A stretch of 15,643 nucleotides of DNA from JBBFMJ01 sp037441225 (GTDB lineage: Bacteria > Acidobacteriota > Thermoanaerobaculia > UBA2201): the NCBI GenBank assembly GCA_037441225.1, contig JBBISU010000074.1, positions 1 to 15,643 of the forward strand, read 5' to 3'. Shown piece by piece: positions 1 to 6,996 of this stretch. The position numbers and the translations under genes were made by a program. Under the pieces are notes generated by a model. The model had not been told where the DNA came from. It ran no database searches and saw nothing but the letters and a program-made list of their open reading frames with translations. Position 1 is the stretch's first letter. Each line of letters opens with the position of its first letter.

Positions 1-202
1 AAAATCTTTATTATTAAAAACTATTAATCAATAAAATTGAGCAACTTGGGTTAGCATAGAAATGCCGAGCTCCTTTGTCATTTTCTGATTAATCTAAGTT
101 TGACAAAATAAAAAAAATTTTTTGATTGAAGAATTGCAAATATTTTAAGAACAACTGATAGCTTTGTGGATTCTTTCAAAGACAAAGGGAAAAAATTGTT
201 AT
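1..202. other. Non-coding left flank
   Basis: No coding region is supported here. The stretch is AT-rich and lies downstream of the protease gene on the minus strand. A 6-bp inverted repeat (CTTTGT at 162-167 and ACAAAG at 182-187, with a 14-nt loop) could be a weak terminator for the minus-strand genes, but no clear U-tract follows it. A TTGACA at 100-105 on the plus strand has no acceptable -10 box 16-18 nt downstream. Confidence 0.4.
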
Positions 203-1483
203 CTAATCTTTGTTAAAAGGACGAGTATGCCTTTTATAACAGACCTTACTATCCATTCCATCAACTTCTATAACACCAGTTCCATCTGGATCAAGCCAGT
301 CCTTTAATCTTGAATCTTCATTGCTTCCACTATCCCAGGAGATATAAAAAGCACCATAAATATCCCACATCTGGGCTTTCGGATTCCCACAAGCAGAAAC
401 CCCTCCATAAAGCTGACCAATTATCTTATGATTCATATTATACAATGGAGAACCTGAAGAACCTGGTTCTGTTGTACCAACTTCATAATGGGGAACTTTC
501 CAAAAATTTCCTGATTTTACAAGGGTATGTTGTTCAATACTTATTTTCCTTGCATCCCCAGAGGGATGGTGGATAACAACTGCTCCAGCTGCTGGATTAG
601 GATCAATTGTCCAGCCAGAATAATACAAGCCATATTCTTCAGGTGGCTGTTCAGTTAGTTCTAATAAAGTAAAATCAGATTTTGAATTTGTGGCACGCAA
701 TGTTGCTCCTCTTGATACATCCTCATAGATTAAATCTCCACCTCCACATTCTGTCCATTCATAATCCCAATAAAAAACAGTTTTTTTAGCAGTGGCCTCA
801 TTACTTATGCAATGATTAGCAATTAAAAAATAATTTTTACAATCATATTTTGCATTATTTATCAATGAACCAGTGCATAAATACCCACTAAAATAAACAA
901 CTGCTACTGATTTTTTTTCCTTTTGCCATTCAGCACCTTCTGGACAATTTATATCAACTTGACAATCTCCCGATGAACTTGAAGCCAAAAATTCTTTAAA
1001 ACCTAAAACAATAGTTGAAAGTTTTAAATCAAAGGGATCTATTTTTTTATCAAAGTCAATTTCAAGGATACATTTATTTGAAGGAAATGGTGGAATTATA
1101 AAAATTTCTTCCCCTTTTACTTCTAACTCTCTGAATAATTTTTCATCTTTATAAATAAAAAACTTTGAGCCTTCTGGAATTTTAAAATTTTCAAATTCAA
1201 AGGAAAGCCATTTAAAAGAAGGTGCCTCAAAACCAAACTGCCAAACAACTTTTCCATCCTTTAAAAAAGTCAAATTTCCAAGTTTATGTAAATCCAAATT
1301 AAAAGAAACAGGAATTCCCACTTGTAAGGGAGCTCCTTTTTGATTACTTATGTCATTGGGAATTTCTCTTTGAATTGTGAAAAATTGAAGATTTGAACTT
1401 AAATCTTCTCTCAACCCTATGGGTAATTCCTTACAAAAAGAAATAAGAGCTGGAAAAAATAAAATAATTAAAAATTTTTTCAT
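203..1483 (-). CDS. Secreted lysyl-endopeptidase-like serine protease (S1 family) with propeptide
   Basis: Predicted exported trypsin-fold protease of 426 aa. An N-terminal signal peptide (residues 1 to about 17; a Cys follows, but LISFC is a poor lipobox) is followed by a propeptide-like region of about 150 residues. The protease domain starts near residue 170. The catalytic triad is visible as His224 (IANHCIS), Asp270 (KSDFTLLEL) and Ser343 (PGSSGSP). Compared from memory with Achromobacter protease I, the mature start (SGDCQVDINCPEG) matches. All six disulfide cysteines have counterparts (C174-C365, C180-C246, C203-C225), and so does the Asp that selects lysine in the S1 pocket (Asp374). 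His210 of that enzyme is replaced by Tyr359. C215 and C415 are extra. The ATG has a good ribosome site (GAGGAG, 6-nt spacing) and its own promoter at 1511-1539. Cleavage after Lys is inferred from these residues. Confidence 0.88.
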   Translation of the reverse strand: MKKFLIILFFPALISFCKELPIGLREDLSSNLQFFTIQREIPNDISNQKGAPLQVGIPVSFNLDLHKLGNLTFLKDGKVVWQFGFEAPSFKWLSFEFENFKIPEGSKFFIYKDEKLFRELEVKGEEIFIIPPFPSNKCILEIDFDKKIDPFDLKLSTIVLGFKEFLASSSSGDCQVDINCPEGAEWQKEKKSVAVVYFSGYLCTGSLINNAKYDCKNYFLIANHCISNEATAKKTVFYWDYEWTECGGGDLIYEDVSRGATLRATNSKSDFTLLELTEQPPEEYGLYYSGWTIDPNPAAGAVVIHHPSGDARKISIEQHTLVKSGNFWKVPHYEVGTTEPGSSGSPLYNMNHKIIGQLYGGVSACGNPKAQMWDIYGAFYISWDSGSNEDSRLKDWLDPDGTGVIEVDGMDSKVCYKRHTRPFNKD

Positions 1484-1510
1484 CTTCTTCTCCTCTAATT
1501 TTAATTTTAA

Positions 1511-1539
1511 ATTATCCGAAATTATTTCCCAATTGTCAA
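1511..1539 (-). promoter_or_regulatory. Sigma70-type promoter of the protease gene
   Basis: On the minus strand TTGACA (1539-1534) is followed after exactly 17 nt by GATAAT (1516-1511), which is 11 of 12 consensus bases. Transcription would start near 1504, giving a leader of about 20 nt that contains the GAGGAG ribosome site at 1495-1490. It allows the protease to be expressed apart from the ruvC cluster upstream. Confidence 0.75.
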
Positions 1540-1545
1540 ATCTTT

Positions 1546-2019
1546 TTAAAAAGCGTTGTTCTTATAAAAATAACTTAATGCAATGGCAATGGCATCTGTG
1601 GCATCTGGCATTGTTATACCTTCCAGCCCTAATATTTTCTTTACCATATAGGCAACTTGATCTTTTGAGGCATTCCCAGAACCAGTAATACTTTTTTTTA
1701 TCTCAGTTGGAGTGTATAAGATAACTGGTATTTTGAAATAATCTGCCACAGCAATTATAACACCTGAAATTCTTCCTAAAAGAAGAAGCACCTTTGGATT
1801 TTTATGATAAAAGTTATCTTCTATTATTAAAATATCTGGTTTATTTTCTTTTAAAAACTCTTGGAATTGGTTTAAAAGAAAAGAAAGTTTTGAAGGTATT
1901 TTATTTTTCCTAAATTTTAAAATATGAGAAGAAAGATACTTAATTTTTTTATCTTTTATTTCAAGGAGTGCAAGCCCTATAATCCTGCTCCCAGGATCAA
2001 CACCTAATACTTTTAACAT
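1546..2019 (-). CDS. ruvC: Holliday junction resolvase RuvC
   Basis: RuvC is the dimeric endonuclease that cuts Holliday junctions after RuvAB branch migration. At 157 aa the protein is slightly shorter than the usual 160-175 aa. The RNase H-like catalytic acids are all visible: Asp8 (GVDPGSRIIG), Glu67 (ILIIEDNF), Asp139 and Asp142 (MPDATDAIA). The TGSGNASKDQV segment near 112-122 is also typical. The start codon overlaps the yebC stop by one base (TAATG) and has no clear ribosome site, so it is probably translated by coupling. ruvA and ruvB, often found next to ruvC, are not downstream here. A 12-nt perfect palindrome (CTTTTTAAAAAG) at the 3' end has no loop and is not a convincing terminator. 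Confidence 0.95.
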   Translation of the reverse strand: MLKVLGVDPGSRIIGLALLEIKDKKIKYLSSHILKFRKNKIPSKLSFLLNQFQEFLKENKPDILIIEDNFYHKNPKVLLLLGRISGVIIAVADYFKIPVILYTPTEIKKSITGSGNASKDQVAYMVKKILGLEGITMPDATDAIAIALSYFYKNNAF

Positions 2020-2744
2020 TAAGTTGTAAATTCAGCATTTGCCCATACCTTTTGTACATCATCATGTTCTTCTAAGGATTCCAATAATTTGATAACCTTT
2101 TCTCCTTCCTTTGCATCAACTTTTACATAATTTTGTGGAATCATTGAAATTTCAGCAGAAATAATTGGTACCTTATTTTCTTCCAGTGCTCTTTTAACAC
2201 TTTCAAAATTTTCCGGAGGTGCAAATATTTCAAAGGTATCTTGAACTTCTTCTATATCTTCTCCACCAGAATTTAAAATTATTTCCAATAATTGATCTTC
2301 CTTGACATCTTTTTTGGGAACTATTATATAGCCCTTTTTTTGAAACATCCACCCTACACAACCACTCTCACCTAAATTTCCACCATGTCTTGAGAAGATG
2401 TGCCTTATCTCTGAAGTAGTTCTATTTTTATTATCAGTTAAACAGGTAAGAAGGACTGCAACTCCCCCAGAAGCATATCCTTCATAATGGGCTTCTTCAT
2501 AACTTGTCCCGGGCAGCTCTCCTGTTCCACGAAGGATTGCCTTTTGAATATTATCCATAGGCATATTTTCTGCCTTTGCTGCTGCAATTGCTTGTCTTAA
2601 TCTTGGATTAGAAGCAGGGTCACCCCCACCTGTTCTTGCTGCAACAGTTATTTCTCTTATAAGTTTTGAAAATATTTTACCCCTCTGGGCATCCATTTTT
2701 CCTTTCTTATGTTTAATAGATGACCACTTATTATGACCAGACAT
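2019..2744 (-). CDS. yebC: YebC/PmpR family protein (YebC/TACO1 family)
   Basis: Full-length YebC family protein of 241 aa (usual length about 240-250). The invariant N-terminus MSGHNKWSSIKHKKGKMDAQ is followed by the RGKIFSKLIREI and NPRLRQAIAAAKAENMP segments and by the acidic domains 2 and 3. Members were long described as transcriptional regulators. More recent work on YebC and its mitochondrial relative TACO1 describes a ribosome-associated factor that relieves stalling, notably at proline runs. The start is fixed by homology and by a strong ribosome site (AGGAGGG, 2754-2748, 3 nt before ATG). It lies 17 nt after the methylthiotransferase gene and overlaps ruvC by one base. The yebC-ruvC order is a common bacterial arrangement. 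Confidence 0.95.
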   Translation of the reverse strand: MSGHNKWSSIKHKKGKMDAQRGKIFSKLIREITVAARTGGGDPASNPRLRQAIAAAKAENMPMDNIQKAILRGTGELPGTSYEEAHYEGYASGGVAVLLTCLTDNKNRTTSEIRHIFSRHGGNLGESGCVGWMFQKKGYIIVPKKDVKEDQLLEIILNSGGEDIEEVQDTFEIFAPPENFESVKRALEENKVPIISAEISMIPQNYVKVDAKEGEKVIKLLESLEEHDDVQKVWANAEFTT

Positions 2745-2761
2745 AAGCCCTCCTATATTTT

Positions 2762-4018
2762 TTATAAAATTTCAACAATTGCTTTGTCATCATTCCATTT
2801 TACTATTTTACAAGGTAAAAGTAAAGAGCTTTTTAAATTATCTTTAAAAATACAATAATAATTTTCTCTCAAAATTCCCTCTTTTCCAATTGTCAATGCT
2901 TCTGTCTTTAATCCAATCCTTTTTCCTTTGTCTTTTTCTCTCATCTTTTTATCTAAATTTTTTAAAGTATTATATCTTTCCTTTATTGTTAGAGAACTTT
3001 CTGTTAGCAAAAAAGGATTATTTGGCCTTGGAGAATAAGTAAAAATATGTAAATAGTCCAAAGGTATTTTTTTTAAAAAATTTAAAGTTTCCTGAAATTC
3101 CTTTTCCCCTTCTCCTGGAAAACCAACAATTAAATCTGCTCCTATCCTTGAAAACTCAAAATATCTTTTTATCTTTAAAATCAAATTAAAGTAAAATTCA
3201 GCAGAATAGGGCCTTGACATTTTCTTTAAGATAAAATCAGAACCACTTTGCAAAGGCAGGTGGAAAAAATGGCAAAACTTTTTGGAATTCCTTAATGTTT
3301 CAATTAAATCATCATTTAAATCCCAGGGCTCAAGAGAAGATAAGCGAAATCTAAAATTCTCTTCCAACTTTTCAACTTCTTCTAATAAGTCTTTTAAGGA
3401 ATATCCGAAATCCTTTCCATATATTCCTAAATGAGTCCCACAAAAGACAATTTCTTTTATATTGTTCTTAATCAAATTTTGAATCTGCTTTATCACCTTC
3501 TTTTTCTCCAAACTACATGGTTCTCCTCTAACTTCTCTAACATAACAATAGGCACAATTTTGGGAACAGCCCTCTTGGATTTTAAAAAAAAACCTTGATT
3601 TACGCCCAAATTTCATTACAGGGGCAAAAAATATATCTTTCCTTGGACTTAAGGCATCTATCTTTTCTTCTTTCAAAATTTTTGAAATATAAAACCTAAA
3701 ATTTTGAGGAATTAAAAAATTGCAAAAAGAGGAAGAAATTTTTTCTTTTAATTCTTTTTCAGCCAGGCATCCAGAAATCACAATTTTAATATTAGGATTT
3801 AATTTTTTTGCTTTATTTATAAACCTTAAAGATTCTTTTTCTGCTTTCTCTGTAACAACACAACCAGAAATAATAAGAAAATCTGCTTTTTCAATGCTAT
3901 AAACTCTCTTAAAATTATCCTTTTCCAAAATATAGGCAAGCATCTCCCCATCACATTGGTTTGTCCTACAACCCGGAGAATAAATATAGAAATTAAATTC
4001 CCTTTGACAAAATTCCAT
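2762..4018 (-). CDS. mtaB: MtaB-like tRNA (N6-threonylcarbamoyladenosine-A37) methylthiotransferase, radical SAM
   Basis: Radical-SAM methylthiotransferase of 418 aa from this start. The N-terminal domain carries its three cluster cysteines (C17 in SPGCRTNQC, C53 in SGCVV, C84 in SGCLAEKE). The radical SAM motif is C151-C155-C158 (GCSQNCAYCYVREVRGE). The FHLPLQSGSDFILKKMSRPY and IGADLIVGFPGEGEKEF segments are typical. A short TRAM-like RNA-binding domain ends the protein (about 365-418). The subgroup looks like MtaB, which makes ms2t6A at tRNA position 37. MiaB or RimO is less likely but not excluded. I chose the ATG at 4018: an ATG further upstream at 4048 would extend the protein past the family N-terminus and overlap the divergent kinase gene. 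No ribosome site precedes 4018, so a leaderless message is likely. It leads the mtaB-yebC-ruvC cluster. Confidence 0.88.
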   Translation of the reverse strand: MEFCQREFNFYIYSPGCRTNQCDGEMLAYILEKDNFKRVYSIEKADFLIISGCVVTEKAEKESLRFINKAKKLNPNIKIVISGCLAEKELKEKISSSFCNFLIPQNFRFYISKILKEEKIDALSPRKDIFFAPVMKFGRKSRFFFKIQEGCSQNCAYCYVREVRGEPCSLEKKKVIKQIQNLIKNNIKEIVFCGTHLGIYGKDFGYSLKDLLEEVEKLEENFRFRLSSLEPWDLNDDLIETLRNSKKFCHFFHLPLQSGSDFILKKMSRPYSAEFYFNLILKIKRYFEFSRIGADLIVGFPGEGEKEFQETLNFLKKIPLDYLHIFTYSPRPNNPFLLTESSLTIKERYNTLKNLDKKMREKDKGKRIGLKTEALTIGKEGILRENYYCIFKDNLKSSLLLPCKIVKWNDDKAIVEIL

Positions 4019-4032
4019 AAATATATGATAAT
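4004..4032 (+). promoter_or_regulatory. Sigma70-type promoter of the kinase-btuFCD operon; predicted leaderless or near-leaderless
   Basis: TTGACA (4004-4009) and GATAAT (4027-4032) are separated by 17 nt, 11 of 12 consensus bases. The expected start is about 4038-4042 and the kinase ATG is at 4042, so the message would carry a leader of 0-4 nt. No Shine-Dalgarno site is visible. The -35 box lies inside the mtaB coding region of the other strand. There is no space for a cobalamin riboswitch. Confidence 0.72.
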
Positions 4033-4048
4033 ATAAAATGTATGGCAA
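4020..4048 (-). promoter_or_regulatory. Candidate promoter for the mtaB-yebC-ruvC cluster, overlapping the divergent kinase promoter
   Basis: On the minus strand a TATCAT box (4030-4025) ends 7 nt before the mtaB ATG, which would place the start of transcription at the start codon. An alternative pair is TTGCCA (4048-4043) with TATATT (4025-4020), spaced 17 nt, but that start would fall inside codon 2. The box assignment is uncertain. The promoter must lie at or inside the 5' end of the kinase gene, because only 23 nt separate the two start codons. Confidence 0.4.
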
Positions 4049-6753
4049 AAAAAGTTTTGCTTGTAGAATATGAACCTAGGTATCTTCAAAGGTTGAATTC
4101 TGTCCTTCAAACAAAAGGATGGGATATAAAAGTAGCAAAAGATGGAGAAGAAGCATTAAAAATTCTTGATGGCTTTTCTCCTGATCTCATTTTTATTTCT
4201 GCTGTACTTCCAAAAGTTAGAACTGCAGAAGTTATAAAAAACATTAAAACAAAATCAGAATTAAAAAATACGAAGATCGTTTTGCTTGCCACTGGCATTA
4301 AAGATGATTTGATAGAAGTAGAAAAAAAGAAAAAAGAAGTAGATGAAATTTTATGCAAACCTTTTTCTGAAACAAAAATCATAGAGTGTTTAGACCATTT
4401 AACACCTGTTCAAAAAATTGAAGAAGAAAAAAAAGAGGAAAAAAAGGAAGAAGGACTTTTAGATTTAGTACCAAAACCAGAGAAAAAATTAACCTCAGAG
4501 GATATATTTGGAGAATTTATTGAAGAAAAACCTAAAGAAGTCCCAAAAGTAGAAGAAAAAGAAAAAGTTGATGATTTACTTCACAAAACATTGTCTTCAA
4601 TTGGAGCAGAAAAGCCAAAAAAAACAGAAGCAGTTCCTAAAATAGAAACAGACATAGATAGAAAATTAACAGAAACATTAGCAGGAATCCAAATTCCAAG
4701 CAAAAAAAAGACAATCCATGTACCAAAAGAAGAAATAAAAGAAGCACCCAAAATAATAGAAGAACCTCCTAAAAAAGAAGTTGCTGAAGAAAAACCAACA
4801 GAAAGACTTTTATTAAAAGAAGGAAAAAAGGAAGAAGAAATTCCGCCCACAGAAGAGAAAGAAGAAAGATTTGGCAATTATATTTTGATTGAAAAACTTG
4901 GAACTGGTGGAATGGCAGAGATTTATAAAGCAAAGATGGAAGGCGTTGAAGGTTTTCAGAAATTAGTTGCTATAAAAAGAATACTACCTCAATTCAGTCA
5001 TAATAAAGATTTTACAACTATGTTCATTGATGAAGCAAAAGTTGCAGCTCAGCTTTCCCATAGAAATATTATCCATATCTATGACTTAGGAAAAATTGAA
5101 AACAGTTATTTTATTGCTATGGAATATATGGAAGGAACTGATCTGAGAAAAATTATGCATAGTGCAAAAGAAAAAGGTGAAAAAATTCCAATACCAATTG
5201 CTTTATTTATTGCATCTCAAGTTGCTTCTGCTCTTGACTATGCGCATAATAAAAAAGATCATAATGGAAAACCATTAAACATTGTCCATAGAGATGTTAG
5301 CCCCCAAAACATATTAATTTCAAAGGATGGAGAAATAAAAATCTGTGATTTTGGAATTGCAAAAGCAGCATCAAAAGCATCTCACACAAGAGCTGGCTCT
5401 TTAAAAGGAAAATTGCAATATATGTCACCAGAACAAGCTTGGGGAAGGCAAATAGATTATAAATCAGATATATTTTCTTTAGGTGTTGTGCTTTATGAAA
5501 TGCTTACTGGAAAACATCTCTTTGAAGGAGATAGTGAACTTTCAATCCTTGAAAAAGTGAGACATCCAAAAGTAGAGCCATTATCAAAATTTATAAAAGA
5601 TTGCCCAGTTGAACTTGAAAAACTCTTAGAGAAAGCATTAAAAGAAAATCCTGATGAAAGATATTCAGAGGCTAATTTAATGAAAAAAGATATAGAAGAA
5701 ATATTGTCAAGATATGAACCTAAGGTATCTGAAAAAACAATTTCCGATTATCTTTTATATTTAGAAGGCAAAAAAGATAGGTTTATTGAATATAAATATA
5801 AGCCAGTCATTGAAGAAAAACCAAAAGAAATTGAACCACCAAAACCAAAAGTAATAGAAAAGAAATCAGAAAAAGAAGAACTACCATTAAAACCACCAGA
5901 AGTAAAATTACCAGAAAAGAAAATACCTCAAATGCTTGAAGAAGAAAAAATAAAAGAAAAGAAGTTTCCAATTTGGATTATAGGGGCAGGGGCTGCTGTA
6001 TTATTAATTATTATTGGAATATTTTTCTTTGTTGGTGGGAAGAAAGCACCTGAAGCACAAAAACCAGTTTCAACAGAAATAACAGAAACTCCAGTTTCCC
6101 CAACAGTACCTGAGGCACAAACGATAAAACCTGAAGAAAAAACTCCGCTATCTCAACCAGAAATTCAAAAAAAGGAAGAACCTAAAAAGGTAGAAGAAAA
6201 ACCAAAAGTTATTGAGGAAAAATCTAAAGAAACAGAAAAACCAAAAGAACCAGAAAAGCCAAAAGAAACAGAAAAACCTATTCCGGAACCAGTTGCCCCT
6301 GCAAAGGAAACAATTCCTGAAAAAAAGGAAATAGTTGAAGAAGTAAAAGCACCAGAGCCAGTTATAGAAACCCCCCCACCACCTCCCCCCAAAGTAGAAG
6401 AAAAAAAGGAACCAGAAAAAAAAGAACAACCAGTAGAAGAAAAACCAAAATATAAAACAGGGGATTTGGTTATGCCAGGAACACCTGGACTTACAGCTCC
6501 TAAGAAGTTAACTGATGTAAAAGCAAATTATCCACCAATTGCAAAGATGCAAAAGATAACTGGAAATGTAGATGTAAGGGTTCTTGTAGATGAGAATGGA
6601 AATGTAATAGAAGCAAAAGCAATTTCAGGACCTGCCATTTTACAGCAGGAAGCTGCAAATGCTGCAAAAAAGACAAAGTTTATTCCAGCAGAAATTAATG
6701 GAATTAAGGTTAAATGTTATTATACTTTAACATTTACATTTAAATTTCAATAA
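4042..6753 (+). CDS. Pseudo-receiver / Ser-Thr protein kinase / transmembrane / TonB C-terminal fusion protein
   Basis: A 903-aa multidomain protein. Residues 4-120 form a CheY-like receiver fold that keeps Lys106 (CKPF) and Thr84. Its phospho-acceptor position, expected in FISAVLP, is Ser53, and the acidic pocket reads E9-Y10-E11. Residues about 125-275 are a Lys/Glu/Pro-rich linker. Residues 279-555 are a complete Hanks-type kinase: Gly loop GTGGMAEIY (287-295), Lys312, Glu331, HRD at 416-418, Asn423, DFG at 436-438 and SPE at 462-464. One membrane helix follows (about 643-663). Next comes a Pro/Lys/Glu-rich spacer (668-803) with six prolines at 778-783, suited to crossing the periplasm. 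Residues about 819-903 are a TonB C-terminal domain (YPPIAKMQKITGNVDVRVLV). The kinase would be cytoplasmic and the TonB part periplasmic. The membrane helix does not resemble the ExbB/ExbD-contacting helix of true TonB, so energy transduction is unproven. It is first in an operon with a btuFCD-type importer. Confidence 0.93.
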   Translation: MAKKVLLVEYEPRYLQRLNSVLQTKGWDIKVAKDGEEALKILDGFSPDLIFISAVLPKVRTAEVIKNIKTKSELKNTKIVLLATGIKDDLIEVEKKKKEVDEILCKPFSETKIIECLDHLTPVQKIEEEKKEEKKEEGLLDLVPKPEKKLTSEDIFGEFIEEKPKEVPKVEEKEKVDDLLHKTLSSIGAEKPKKTEAVPKIETDIDRKLTETLAGIQIPSKKKTIHVPKEEIKEAPKIIEEPPKKEVAEEKPTERLLLKEGKKEEEIPPTEEKEERFGNYILIEKLGTGGMAEIYKAKMEGVEGFQKLVAIKRILPQFSHNKDFTTMFIDEAKVAAQLSHRNIIHIYDLGKIENSYFIAMEYMEGTDLRKIMHSAKEKGEKIPIPIALFIASQVASALDYAHNKKDHNGKPLNIVHRDVSPQNILISKDGEIKICDFGIAKAASKASHTRAGSLKGKLQYMSPEQAWGRQIDYKSDIFSLGVVLYEMLTGKHLFEGDSELSILEKVRHPKVEPLSKFIKDCPVELEKLLEKALKENPDERYSEANLMKKDIEEILSRYEPKVSEKTISDYLLYLEGKKDRFIEYKYKPVIEEKPKEIEPPKPKVIEKKSEKEELPLKPPEVKLPEKKIPQMLEEEKIKEKKFPIWIIGAGAAVLLIIIGIFFFVGGKKAPEAQKPVSTEITETPVSPTVPEAQTIKPEEKTPLSQPEIQKKEEPKKVEEKPKVIEEKSKETEKPKEPEKPKETEKPIPEPVAPAKETIPEKKEIVEEVKAPEPVIETPPPPPPKVEEKKEPEKKEQPVEEKPKYKTGDLVMPGTPGLTAPKKLTDVKANYPPIAKMQKITGNVDVRVLVDENGNVIEAKAISGPAILQQEAANAAKKTKFIPAEINGIKVKCYYTLTFTFKFQ

Positions 6754-6765
6754 GGAGGCAAATCT

Positions 6766-6996
6766 ATGGCATTAAGTGAAGAAAAACGCAGGTATTACCA
6801 GAATATTTTGGAAAACACCAGAAAAGAAATTGAAGAAGTAGATGCAGAAATTGAAGAAGAATTAGCAAAAGTAAAAGAGAGATTGGCAGAGCTGCAAAAT
6901 GCAAAAAAAGCAGCAAAACAAATGTATGCTGCTGCCTGCGCAAGGTTAGGAATACCCAATGATTTAGAAGAAGAAGGCGAAGAAAGCGAATCATAA
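6766..6996 (+). CDS. Small coiled-coil protein of unknown function
   Basis: A 76-aa, highly charged, helical protein with no signal peptide and no membrane segment, so probably cytoplasmic. Residues about 5-55 have heptad-like spacing of hydrophobic residues among Glu, Lys and Arg, as in a coiled coil. The tail is acidic (LEEEGEESES). A strong ribosome site (AAGGAGG, 6752-6758, 7 nt before the ATG) overlaps the kinase stop codon, and the gap to the kinase gene is only 12 nt. This supports a real gene translated in step with the kinase. Its stop TAA overlaps the apparent ATA start of the btuF-like gene. No family is recognised. A role as partner or regulator of the kinase is only inferred from position. 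Confidence 0.8.
   Translation: MALSEEKRRYYQNILENTRKEIEEVDAEIEEELAKVKERLAELQNAKKAAKQMYAAACARLGIPNDLEEEGEESES

Noticed and set aside
100..128. Plus-strand promoter in the left flank (TTGACA at 100-105)
   Set aside because: The hexamer 17 nt downstream (TGATTG) is not a -10 box, and no gene follows on that strand.
4019..4110. N-terminal extension of mtaB to the ATG at 4048, or a separate minus-strand ORF from 4110
   Set aside because: The extra residues precede the family N-terminus, would overlap the kinase start, and the separate ORF is in a different frame from the conserved protein.
6148..6429. Phe/Trp-rich and Gly/Ser-rich minus-strand ORFs opposite the TonB spacer
   Set aside because: They are the antisense reading of the Lys/Glu/Pro repeat codons and have no start context or protein-like composition.
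6764..6994. Leucine-rich minus-strand ORF opposite the coiled-coil gene
   Set aside because: It mirrors the purine-rich coiled-coil coding sequence, which has a strong ribosome site on the plus strand.
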